Positions 38,049-45,258 of a stretch of DNA of 64,000 bases are shown one piece after another (within the stretch, counting starts at the first letter, position 1; each line of letters starts with the position of its first letter). The notes below the pieces were generated by a model. The model was given only the letters and a program-made list of their open reading frames with translations. It was not told the origin of the DNA and did not search any database. The stretch comes from Denitromonas iodatirespirans (GTDB taxonomy: Bacteria > Pseudomonadota > Gammaproteobacteria > Burkholderiales > Rhodocyclaceae): the NCBI RefSeq assembly GCF_018524365.1, contig NZ_JAEKFT010000021.1, forward strand, positions 24,112 to 88,111, written 5' to 3'. A program made the translations under genes and the position numbers.

Positions 38049-38986
38049 GACGACGCGCCTCCATGTTCGAAACGGGTCAGCAAGGCGTCGAACACCGCGC
38101 CGGCAGCGGCCAGCAAGGCGTCGTCATCGCCGATCGAATCGCGCAGCCCGGCCAGCACGCTCTCCACGCCGACCGCCTCGGGCGGCTGCACGCCGCCGAC
38201 ATCCAGGTAGTGCACCAGCACGCCGAGACGCGCCAGCGCCGGCTGCGTCAACCCGAAGCTGGCCAGGAGCACCTCGAAACTCACCAACCCGCCCACATGG
38301 CTGAAGCGGGCGCCATCGAAGTCGAAACCCAGGGCATCGTCGGGGCAGTCGGCGGGCGAGGCCAGCCACACAATGGCGGCGGCAGGGTCGATGAAGCGGC
38401 GGATCAGCCAGGCGCAGGCGAGGCGGTCCACCCACGGACGCTGCCGCGTGGCCCAGGTCCGGCGCTGGAAATCAGCGATCGCCAGCGTCTCGATGCCCCC
38501 CGACCGGCCATGCGGCTCGTCCGGCGCCAGCACGCGCGCGGCCTCCTGCTCCAGCGCCTGCAAGGCGGCATCGACCTGCTGCTGCGCGCGGCCGGGGAAG
38601 AAATCGATGTCGGCAATGCCGGCGAAGGTCTTGCGCAACTTTCGTAGCTGCTTGATCGCGCTCGCCACCGAGTCAGCCGCGAGACTGTCGCGAATGACCG
38701 ACAGCTCGGCGAGCAAGGCCGCGTAGTCGTCGCCACGGTCGAAGCGGCCGGCGAAGTCTTCTCCCTCGACGCTCTCGGCCCGCAGCACATGGGCGCTGCC
38801 GCCGCCTTCGCGCACGTCGGTGGCGACGGCTTCAAGCTGCGTCGCACACTCCTCGCGATCCGGCATGAGATAGACACCGTCGCGCAACACCGCCGCGCCG
38901 GACTGCTTGAGCGCCCGCCAGGCGCGCATACGGACCGTTGCGTTCTCGGTGGGCAAGCTGAGGATGAGTACGAGCCAACAGTTCAT
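38045..38986 (-). CDS. chrB: Chromate resistance/regulatory protein ChrB
   Basis: This 313-residue protein has the ChrB N-terminal domain (WLVLILSLPTENATVRMRAWRALKQSGAAVLRDGVYLMP, a winged-helix-like part) and the C-terminal ChrB domain (RQRPWVDRLACAWLIRRFIDPAA...FDFDGARFSHVGGLVSFEVLL...YLDVGG). ChrB proteins sense chromate and regulate chrA. The ATG at 38986 fits the family start. A perfect inverted repeat lies 5 to 30 bases upstream, the likely operator. Confidence 0.94.
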   Translation of the reverse strand: MNCWLVLILSLPTENATVRMRAWRALKQSGAAVLRDGVYLMPDREECATQLEAVATDVREGGGSAHVLRAESVEGEDFAGRFDRGDDYAALLAELSVIRDSLAADSVASAIKQLRKLRKTFAGIADIDFFPGRAQQQVDAALQALEQEAARVLAPDEPHGRSGGIETLAIADFQRRTWATRQRPWVDRLACAWLIRRFIDPAAAIVWLASPADCPDDALGFDFDGARFSHVGGLVSFEVLLASFGLTQPALARLGVLVHYLDVGGVQPPEAVGVESVLAGLRDSIGDDDALLAAAGAVFDALLTRFEHGGASS

Positions 38987-38990
38987 GCAA

Positions 38991-39016
38991 CATACGCTAC
39001 ACCTACGTAGCGTATG
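38991..39016 (-). promoter_or_regulatory. Palindromic operator of the chrB-chrA operon
   Basis: CATACGCTAC (38991-39000) and GTAGCGTATG (39007-39016) are perfect 10-base inverted repeats with a 6-base spacer, placed directly before the chrB start. An operator this close to the start codon suggests repression by ChrB. No clear -35/-10 pair was identified around it. Confidence 0.8.
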
Positions 39017-39043
39017 TTTCAACATTCTTTTTCGCACCCCAAA

Positions 39044-39073
39044 ACAAGGACGGCCCCGCGGGGCCGTCCTTGT
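39044..39073 (-). terminator. Terminator of the ammonium transporter gene
   Basis: ACAAGGACGGCCCCG and CGGGGCCGTCCTTGT form a perfect 15+15 palindrome 20 bases past the amt stop. On the minus strand it is followed by TTTT, giving a strong intrinsic terminator that also insulates the chr operon downstream. Confidence 0.88.
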
Positions 39074-39092
39074 CATGTCGCGTACTGCGGGC

Positions 39093-40295
39093 TCACCAGG
39101 TGGCGTCCCGGTCCGGCGTCGCCGAAATCTTGTGGATGGTCAGGTCGGCGCCTTCGTACTCTTCCTCGGCGTCGAGGCGCAGGCCAGCGACCGCCTTGAT
39201 GATGCCGTAGATCAGGTAGCCGCCGACGAAGGCGAAAACCACCCCGGCGACCGTGCCGATCAGCTGGCTCATGAAGCTCACGCCGCCCATGCCGCCGAGC
39301 GCCTGGCTGCCGAAGATGCCGGCGGCGATGCCGCCCCAGGCGCCGCACAGGCCATGCAGCGGCCACACACCAAGCACATCGTCGATCTTCCAGCGGTTCT
39401 GGGTGAGGGTGAACATCTGAACGAAGAGCCCCCCGGCGATCACGCCGACCACCAGCGCACCAATCGGGTGCATCAGGTCGGAACCGGCACATACCGCCAC
39501 CAGCCCGGCGAGCGGGCCATTGTGCACGAAGCCCGGGTCGTTCTTGCCCATCACCAGCGCCGCCAACGTGCCGCCGACCATGGCCATGAGCGAGTTGACC
39601 GCCACCAGGCCGCTGATGCCCTCGACCGTCTGGGCGCTCATCACATTGAAGCCGAACCAGCCGACAGTGAGGATCCATGCGCCCAGCGCCAGAAAGGGAA
39701 TGCTGGAGGGCGGATGCGCGGCAATCGCGCCCGACTTGTTGTAGCGGCCATGGCGTGCGCCGAGCAGCAGCACCGCGGCCAACGCGATCCAGCCGCCGAC
39801 GGCATGCACCACCACGCTGCCGGCAAAGTCATGGAAGGTGGCGCCGAAGCTGGCTTCGAGCCAGGCCTGAAAGCCGAAATTGCTGTTCCAGACCACGCCT
39901 TCGAAAAAGGGATAGACCAGCCCCACCAGCAAGGCGGTGGCCGCCAGCTGCGGGTAGAAGCGCGCCCGCTCGGCGATACCGCCCGAGATGATGGCCGGGA
40001 TCGCCGCGGCAAAGGTGAGCAGGAAGAAGAACTTGACCAGATCGTAGCCGCTGCGCGCGGCCAGCACGTCGGCGCCCTGGAAGAAACTCACGCCATAGGC
40101 CACGGCATAGCCGACGAAGAAATAGGCGATGGTCGACACGCTGAAATCGACCAGGATCTTGACCAGCGCGTTGACCTGATTCTTGCGCCGCACGGTGCCA
40201 ACTTCGAGGAACGCGAAGCCGGCATGCATGGCAAGCACCATGATGGCGCCCAACAATACGAACAGGACGTCACTGGATGTCTTGAACTGCTCCAT
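39093..40295 (-). CDS. amtB: Ammonium transporter (Amt/MEP family)
   Basis: This 400-residue protein has eleven predicted membrane segments and Amt signatures: MHAGFAFLEVGTVRRKN in the first helix, AGSVVVHAVGGW carrying the first pore histidine, HPPSSIPFLALGAWILTVGWFGFN and WPLHGLCGAWGGIAAGIF with the second. The C-terminal tail is cytosolic. The ATG at 40295 has GGGGAG 8 bases upstream. No glnK is adjacent, unlike in most amtB operons. Control looks nitrogen-dependent: a sigma-54 promoter and an NtrC site lie upstream. Confidence 0.94.
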   Translation of the reverse strand: MEQFKTSSDVLFVLLGAIMVLAMHAGFAFLEVGTVRRKNQVNALVKILVDFSVSTIAYFFVGYAVAYGVSFFQGADVLAARSGYDLVKFFFLLTFAAAIPAIISGGIAERARFYPQLAATALLVGLVYPFFEGVVWNSNFGFQAWLEASFGATFHDFAGSVVVHAVGGWIALAAVLLLGARHGRYNKSGAIAAHPPSSIPFLALGAWILTVGWFGFNVMSAQTVEGISGLVAVNSLMAMVGGTLAALVMGKNDPGFVHNGPLAGLVAVCAGSDLMHPIGALVVGVIAGGLFVQMFTLTQNRWKIDDVLGVWPLHGLCGAWGGIAAGIFGSQALGGMGGVSFMSQLIGTVAGVVFAFVGGYLIYGIIKAVAGLRLDAEEEYEGADLTIHKISATPDRDATW

Positions 40296-40330
40296 GAAAA
40301 TACTCCCCTTTGCACAATAGGGGAGCATTT

Positions 40331-40346
40331 AGCAGATCACGTGCCA
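40331..40346 (-). promoter_or_regulatory. Sigma-54 promoter of amtB
   Basis: On the minus strand the sequence TGGCACGTGATCTGCT has the invariant GG and GC doublets of the -24/-12 elements with the required 10 bases between them and only one mismatch in TTGCT. It ends 36 bases upstream of the amtB start. Confidence 0.8.
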
Positions 40347-40408
40347 GTGTCTCGATGCTTACGAATCAATCACTTACAAAATCACGCCCCAAGACGGCGC
40401 ATTGAGGC

Positions 40409-40425
40409 GGCACCGCTTCGGTGCA
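40409..40425. promoter_or_regulatory. NtrC binding site upstream of amtB
   Basis: On the minus strand TGCACC-GAAGC-GGTGCC matches the NtrC dyad (TGCACC, five bases, GGTGCA) at all but the last base. It lies about 65 bases upstream of the -24 element, the usual enhancer distance. Confidence 0.78.
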
Positions 40426-40478
40426 AAATCCGGACCACGAAGCCCCACTATCGTGCATGCGCACCACGGTATGCGTCA

Positions 40479-41747
40479 TTACGGTGCAAGCCCCTTCGGC
40501 AGCAGCACCCACATCGCACCGTTCTGTTTCATGCGACCGGCTTCGGCCCCGGCCGCATCGCCGAAGCCCCAGAAGAAATCGGCCCGCACCCCGCCGCGGA
40601 TGGCGCTGCCGGTGTCCTGCGCCATCACCAGCTGGCGCAACGGCTGGTTGGTGTTGGGGCGCGTGGTGTCGAGGAACACCGGTGCGCCGAGCGGCACCGT
40701 CTGGCGGTCGACCGCGATGCTGCGCTCGGCCACCAGCGGCACGCCGAGGGCGCCGATCGGGCCTTCGTCGTTTTCCGGCAGCGCTCGGAAGAACACATAG
40801 CTCGGGTTCTGGTCGAGCAGCTCGCGCAGCCGCGCCGGGTTGGCGCGCGCCCAACGCTGGATGCCCTGCATCGAGGCCTCGGAGAGTTTGAGCGCGCCCT
40901 GCTCCACCAGCCATTTGCCGATGGATTTGTAGGGATGGCCGTTCTGGTCGGCATAGCCCACGCGCAGGAAACTGCCGTCGGGCAGCTCGACCCGGCCCGA
41001 GCCCTGCACCTGCAGGAAGAACAGCGCGATCGGATCGTCCGCCCAGGCCAGCACCGGCGCGGGGAAGTTCTCGCCCTGGGCCGCCACCTCGCGGCGCGTC
41101 CAGTAGGGCACCAGCCGGTTGCCGTCGAGCCGGCCGCGCAGGCGCATCGGCTTGAGTTCGGGGTAGATGCCGGCCAGGTCGACCGAAATCATGTCCTGCG
41201 GCACGCCATGGATCGGCCAGGCATGCCGGGCGCTGCGCTCCAGCGCGCCGCGGATCAGCGGTTCGTAATAGCCGGTGACCAGGCCATTGGCGCTGCCGTC
41301 GGCGTTGCGCACCTGCCAGGGGCGGAAGTTGTGGTCGAAGAACTGCCGCACCACGGCGCGCGGCGGGCTGTCGCCCAACGCATCGGCTTGGGCGCACACC
41401 GCGCTCCAGGCCGCCTCCTTGCGCAGCACCCGGCAGGAGCGCCGCCAGGCCGGCCAGGCGGCTTCCAGCGCATCGACCTGCCAGCCGGGCAGATCCGCCC
41501 AGCGGGCGGCCACCAGCCGCCCGGGCGCCACGGCGGGCGTGGCCGCCGGCGCGGAGGGTGCGGCGGCCTTGGGCGGCACGGGCACCGGCGTCGTCACGGG
41601 GCCGGGCACGGGAGTCGGTGCCGGCGACACCACCGGCGCCGGCACCTGCGCGCAGGGCGGGCATTCGAGCGGACGTTCGGCGGCGCAGGCGGAAAGCAAA
41701 ACACTCAGTCCGGCCAGACGCGACCAGACGGACAGACGAAGAAACAT
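40479..41747 (-). CDS. mltA: Membrane-bound lytic murein transglycosylase A (MltA)
   Basis: This 422-residue lipoprotein has a signal with lipobox LSAC (Cys at about residue 21), a Pro/Ala-rich linker of about 50 residues, and the MltA catalytic double-psi barrel: GYYEPLIRG, then ALFFLQVQGSGRVELPDGSFLRVGYADQNGHPY, and the 3D domain VMAQDTGSAIRGGVRADFFWGFG with the catalytic Asp. It cleaves peptidoglycan from the outer membrane's inner face. The ATG at 41747 starts the lipoprotein signal; the longer frame does not. Confidence 0.93.
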   Translation of the reverse strand: MFLRLSVWSRLAGLSVLLSACAAERPLECPPCAQVPAPVVSPAPTPVPGPVTTPVPVPPKAAAPSAPAATPAVAPGRLVAARWADLPGWQVDALEAAWPAWRRSCRVLRKEAAWSAVCAQADALGDSPPRAVVRQFFDHNFRPWQVRNADGSANGLVTGYYEPLIRGALERSARHAWPIHGVPQDMISVDLAGIYPELKPMRLRGRLDGNRLVPYWTRREVAAQGENFPAPVLAWADDPIALFFLQVQGSGRVELPDGSFLRVGYADQNGHPYKSIGKWLVEQGALKLSEASMQGIQRWARANPARLRELLDQNPSYVFFRALPENDEGPIGALGVPLVAERSIAVDRQTVPLGAPVFLDTTRPNTNQPLRQLVMAQDTGSAIRGGVRADFFWGFGDAAGAEAGRMKQNGAMWVLLPKGLAP

Positions 41748-41833
41748 GGCAGGCAGATCAGTTACACTCGGGCGAGCGAAGCCGGCAGTATAGCCGCGAC
41801 CGCCCTTTCCCAACCTGCCACCGGAGCCCTGCG

Positions 41834-41944
41834 ATGTGGGTCATCCTGCTCGAAGCCGGCGTCGCGCTGGCGCTGTTGCTTGTGATTGTGTGGGCCACCT
41901 GGCCGCGTAAGAAGAACTCCTCCGATGACACCGACCGCTCCTGA
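41834..41944 (+). CDS. Small membrane peptide of 36 residues
   Basis: The frame from ATG 41834 (GGAG 8 bases upstream) encodes MWVILLEAGVALALLLVIVWATW followed by a basic and then acidic tail (PRKKNSSDDTDRS). It is one membrane helix with the charged tail probably in the cytosol. It overlaps the DUF815 ATPase gene by 20 bases, so the two are likely co-translated. No function is known to me. Confidence 0.6.
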   Translation: MWVILLEAGVALALLLVIVWATWPRKKNSSDDTDRS

Positions 41945-42800
41945 TCTGGCCGCCTTTTTCACGCGCCTCGAAAAGACCCTCGACCGACTCGATGCCTGGC
42001 TGCCCGGCCCGCCCGAAGCGCCGGACTGGGACAGCGCCATCGCCTTTCGCTGGCTGCGTCGCGGCGCCCACGCCCGGCTGGAGGCGATCCCCCACCCGCA
42101 CCTGATCCGGGTCGAAGACCTGCAGGATGTGGACGACCAGGTCGAGCGCCTGGATGCCAACACCCGCCAGTTCGTCAAGGGCCGACGCGCCAACAACGCG
42201 CTGCTCACCGGCGCGCGCGGCACCGGCAAGTCCTCGCTGGTCAAGGCCATGCTGGCGCGCTATGCCGACAAGGGCCTGCGCCTGATCGAGGTCGACAAGC
42301 AAGACCTGATGGACCTGCCCGAGATCGTCGAGCTGGTGCGCAACCGGCGCGAGCGCTTCGTGCTGTTCTGCGACGACCTGTCCTTCGAGGACGCCGAGCC
42401 GGCCTACAAGGCGCTCAAGAGCGTGCTCGACGGCTCGCTCGCCGCCGTGCCCGACAACGTCATCATCTACGCCACCTCCAACCGCCGCCACCTGATGCCC
42501 GAGTACCACGCCGAGAACCGCGAGGCGCGCAACATCGACGGCGAGATCCACCCCGGCGAGGCGGTGGAAGAAAAGGTGTCGCTGTCCGAGCGTTTCGGCC
42601 TGTGGCTGTCCTTCTACCCCTTCAGCCAGGACGCCTACCTCGACATCGTGGCGCACTGGCTGGCCGAATTCGGCGTGAGCCCAGCCAAGATCGACAAGGC
42701 CCGCACCGACGCCCTGCAGTGGGCGCTGATGCGCGGTTCGCGCAGCGGCCGCGTGGCCTGGCAGTTCGCCCGCGACTACGCCGGCCGGCACGGCAAGTGA
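41925..42800 (+). CDS. DUF815 P-loop ATPase
   Basis: This 291-residue AAA-like protein has Walker A GARGTGKSS (about 96-104), Walker B VLFCDDLSFE, a sensor IIYATSNRRHL, and the DUF815 signature EEKVSLSERFGLWLSFYPFSQD. The role of the family is unknown. It commonly sits directly before the Nudix-ThiE gene in betaproteobacteria, as it does here with an 7-base gap. The ATG at 41925 is chosen over 41886 because homology starts with DLAAFFTRLEKTLDRL. Confidence 0.88.
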   Translation: MTPTAPDLAAFFTRLEKTLDRLDAWLPGPPEAPDWDSAIAFRWLRRGAHARLEAIPHPHLIRVEDLQDVDDQVERLDANTRQFVKGRRANNALLTGARGTGKSSLVKAMLARYADKGLRLIEVDKQDLMDLPEIVELVRNRRERFVLFCDDLSFEDAEPAYKALKSVLDGSLAAVPDNVIIYATSNRRHLMPEYHAENREARNIDGEIHPGEAVEEKVSLSERFGLWLSFYPFSQDAYLDIVAHWLAEFGVSPAKIDKARTDALQWALMRGSRSGRVAWQFARDYAGRHGK

Positions 42801-42807
42801 GGCCCAC

Positions 42808-43761
42808 ATGAGCGACACCGCCCAGCCCAAGAAGCGTGTCGAGGTGGCCGCCGCCGTGATCACCCGGCCGGACGGCCATGTGCTGCTCGGCCAGCGCGCG
42901 CCCGGCACCTTCTACCCCGGCTACTGGGAGTTCCCCGGCGGCAAGGTCGAGCCCGGCGAGGACGCCCGGGCCGCGCTGATCCGCGAACTCGACGAGGAGC
43001 TCGGCATCAATGTCGACATCTGCTGGCCGTGGCTGATGCGCGAGCATGACTACGAGCACGCCAATGTGCGCCTGCATTTCTTCGAGGTGCCCGAGTGGTC
43101 GGGCGATCTGAACGACCATGTGCACAGCGCCTTGGCCTGGGAGCACCCCGAGCACTTCATGGTCAGCCCGATGCTGCCGGCCAACGGCCCGATCCTGAAA
43201 GCGCTGCGCCTGCCGCGCGACATGGCCGTCACCGACGCCGCCCACCGCGGCGTGGACGAACAGCTCGCCGCCCTCGACCACGCGCTGGCCGCCGGCCTCA
43301 AGCTGGTGCAGGTGCGCGACACCACGCTCGACACACCGGCACGCGAGCGCCTGGCCCATGACACGGTGCGCCGCTGCAAGGCCGCCGGCGCCATGGCGTT
43401 CATCAACGGCGACGCCGATCTGGCCCGCCGCAGCGGCGCCCACGGTCTGCACCTGCCGGCGCGCCAGCTCATGGCACTGACGTCGCGGCCGGATTTCGAC
43501 TGGGTCGGCGCCTCCTGCCACAGCCGTGCCGAACTGGAGCACTGCGCCCGCCTCGGCCTCGACTACGCCGTACTCGGCCATGTGAACGCCACCCCCAGCC
43601 ACCCGTCCACCCCGGCACTGGGCTGGCAGCGCTTTTACGACATGACCCGCCTCTTGCCGATGCCGGTGTTCGCCATCGGCGGCGTCAGCGCCGAACAGAT
43701 GGGCGTGGCGCGCGCGGCGGGTGCCCACGGCGTGGCGGGCATCCGCGGGCATTGGGGCTAG
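42808..43761 (+). CDS. Nudix hydrolase fused to a ThiE/TenI-like domain
   Basis: This 317-residue protein joins an N-terminal MutT-type Nudix domain with the full Nudix box GGKVEPGEDARAALIRELDEELG (residues 45-67) to a C-terminal thiamine-phosphate-synthase-like barrel (LKLVQVRDTTLDTPARE, GAMAFINGDADLARRSGAHGLHLP, SCHSRAELEHCARLGLDYAVLGHV...HPSTPALGW). The first part removes oxidised nucleotides such as 8-oxo-dGTP; the second part's role is unproven. The gene ends four bases into the convergent LysR gene. Confidence 0.93.
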   Translation: MSDTAQPKKRVEVAAAVITRPDGHVLLGQRAPGTFYPGYWEFPGGKVEPGEDARAALIRELDEELGINVDICWPWLMREHDYEHANVRLHFFEVPEWSGDLNDHVHSALAWEHPEHFMVSPMLPANGPILKALRLPRDMAVTDAAHRGVDEQLAALDHALAAGLKLVQVRDTTLDTPARERLAHDTVRRCKAAGAMAFINGDADLARRSGAHGLHLPARQLMALTSRPDFDWVGASCHSRAELEHCARLGLDYAVLGHVNATPSHPSTPALGWQRFYDMTRLLPMPVFAIGGVSAEQMGVARAAGAHGVAGIRGHWG

Positions 43762-44681
43762 CGCGGCGCTGGCTCGCCCGCACCGCCTCGGAAGTGATCG
43801 GTGAACACCCGCAGCCGCGGCGGCATGTGCGCGCGGCTCGGGAAGTACAGATACATGGCCCCGAGTGACAGCGCGTAGGTCTCCAGCACCGACACCAGTC
43901 GGCCGCTGCGCAGGTCGTCAGCCACCAGCGATTCGACCGTCTGCACCAGCGCCAGGCCACTGCGTGCCAGCTCGATCTCGGCAGCCAGATCGTTGATGAT
44001 GAAGCGGCCGCTCACATCCACCTCCAACGGCTGCCCGTCACGCTGGAACAACCAGCGCGACAAGCGCCCGCTCGAGGCATAGCGATAGCGCGAACATTCG
44101 TGGCCAGCCAGCGCATCGGGGCTGTCGGGAATCGGGTGTTGGGCAAAATAGGCGGGCGCGGCGACCGTGACCAAACGCGTGATGGGCCCCAACGGTAGCG
44201 CCACCATGTCGGCCGCGATCTGCTCGCCCATGCGCACGCCGACATCGAAGCCCTCGGCCACCAGGTCCACCAGATGGTCGTCGAGCGCGAACTCCACCCC
44301 CACCTCCGGGTAGCGCGCCGTGAACTCGGCCAGCCGCGGCAAAAAGAAACGGGCAAAGGCCATGCGCGGCAGCGTCACCCGCACCAGCCCCGCCGGCTGG
44401 CTGCGACTGTGCTCGATGGTGCCGACCGCGCCGCCCAGCTGCGCCAGCCCCTCGCGCACGCCGTCGAGCATGGCGGCGCCCTCCTCCGTCAGCCCCACCC
44501 GGCGTGTGGTGCGCGCCAGCAAGCGCACGTCAAGGCGACGCTCCAACGAGCGCACCGATTGCGACAGCGCCGAGGCCGACACGCCCATCTCCTCGGCCGC
44601 CCGGCTGAAGCTGGCATGCCGTGCCACGCATTCGAAGGCCGCCAGCGCAGGCAGCAGGGCGGGGTCAAGTTTTAAGCTCAT
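43758..44681 (-). CDS. LysR family transcriptional regulator
   Basis: This 307-residue protein has the LysR winged helix (LAAFECVARHASFSRAAEEMGVSASALSQSVRSLERRLDVRLLARTTRRVGLTEEG in order) and an effector-binding domain of the type found in YafC/DmlR-like regulators. It is divergent from the molybdenum-hydroxylase operon with 107 bases between, so it probably controls it. Its 3' end overlaps the Nudix gene tail by four bases on the opposite strand. Confidence 0.9.
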   Translation of the reverse strand: MSLKLDPALLPALAAFECVARHASFSRAAEEMGVSASALSQSVRSLERRLDVRLLARTTRRVGLTEEGAAMLDGVREGLAQLGGAVGTIEHSRSQPAGLVRVTLPRMAFARFFLPRLAEFTARYPEVGVEFALDDHLVDLVAEGFDVGVRMGEQIAADMVALPLGPITRLVTVAAPAYFAQHPIPDSPDALAGHECSRYRYASSGRLSRWLFQRDGQPLEVDVSGRFIINDLAAEIELARSGLALVQTVESLVADDLRSGRLVSVLETYALSLGAMYLYFPSRAHMPPRLRVFTDHFRGGAGEPAPR

Positions 44682-44788
44682 CTTAAAAGACTGTTTGGCA
44701 TTGAGGCGTCGATCTTAATACCTATTCATCTTATGGTGCACAAGTTGCGGTCCGCAGAGGCCGCGTCCTCGACCCCAGGAGAGACCTC

Positions 44789-45247
44789 ATGATCCGCTTC
44801 ACCCTCAACGGCAAGCCGGTCAGCACCGATCTGCCCGGCGACACGCCCCTGCTGTGGGCAGTGCGCGACGGCTTCGCGCTCACCGGCAGCAAATTCGGTT
44901 GTGGCATGGGCCTGTGCGGCGCGTGCACCATGCATGTCGACGGCGACCCGGTGCGGTCCTGTTCCACGCCGCTGTCAGACATCGCCGGCAAGACCGTCAC
45001 CACCATCGAAACCGTCGGCGCCGACCGCGTCGGCGCCGCGGTACAGCAGGCCTGGCAGAAGCTCGACGTGGTGCAGTGCGGCTACTGCCAGTCCGGCCAG
45101 ATCATGTCGGCCACCGCCCTGCTGCAGAGCAACCCCAAGCCCACCGATGCTGACATCGATGCTGCGATGGCCGGCAACGTGTGCCGCTGCGCCACCTATG
45201 TGCGCATCCGCGCCGCCATTCACGAAGCGGCCCGCACGCTGGCCTGA
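44789..45247 (+). CDS. 2Fe-2S subunit of a molybdenum hydroxylase (IorA/CoxS-like)
   Basis: This 152-residue protein has both clusters of the xanthine-oxidase family small subunit. The plant-type ferredoxin part has C38, C43, C46 and C58 in GCGMGLCGACTMHV...RSC, and the helical part has C97, C100, C132 and C134 in CGYCQSG and VCRC. It passes electrons from the molybdenum centre to an acceptor. AGGAGAG precedes the ATG. The large subunit follows after 11 bases. Confidence 0.95.
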   Translation: MIRFTLNGKPVSTDLPGDTPLLWAVRDGFALTGSKFGCGMGLCGACTMHVDGDPVRSCSTPLSDIAGKTVTTIETVGADRVGAAVQQAWQKLDVVQCGYCQSGQIMSATALLQSNPKPTDADIDAAMAGNVCRCATYVRIRAAIHEAARTLA

Positions 45248-45258
45248 GGAACGCGATC

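Noticed and set aside
38907..41885. Open frame of 992 codons on the plus strand over amtB and mltA
   Set aside because: It is a shadow of two well-supported minus-strand genes and crosses a terminator and a sigma-54 promoter.
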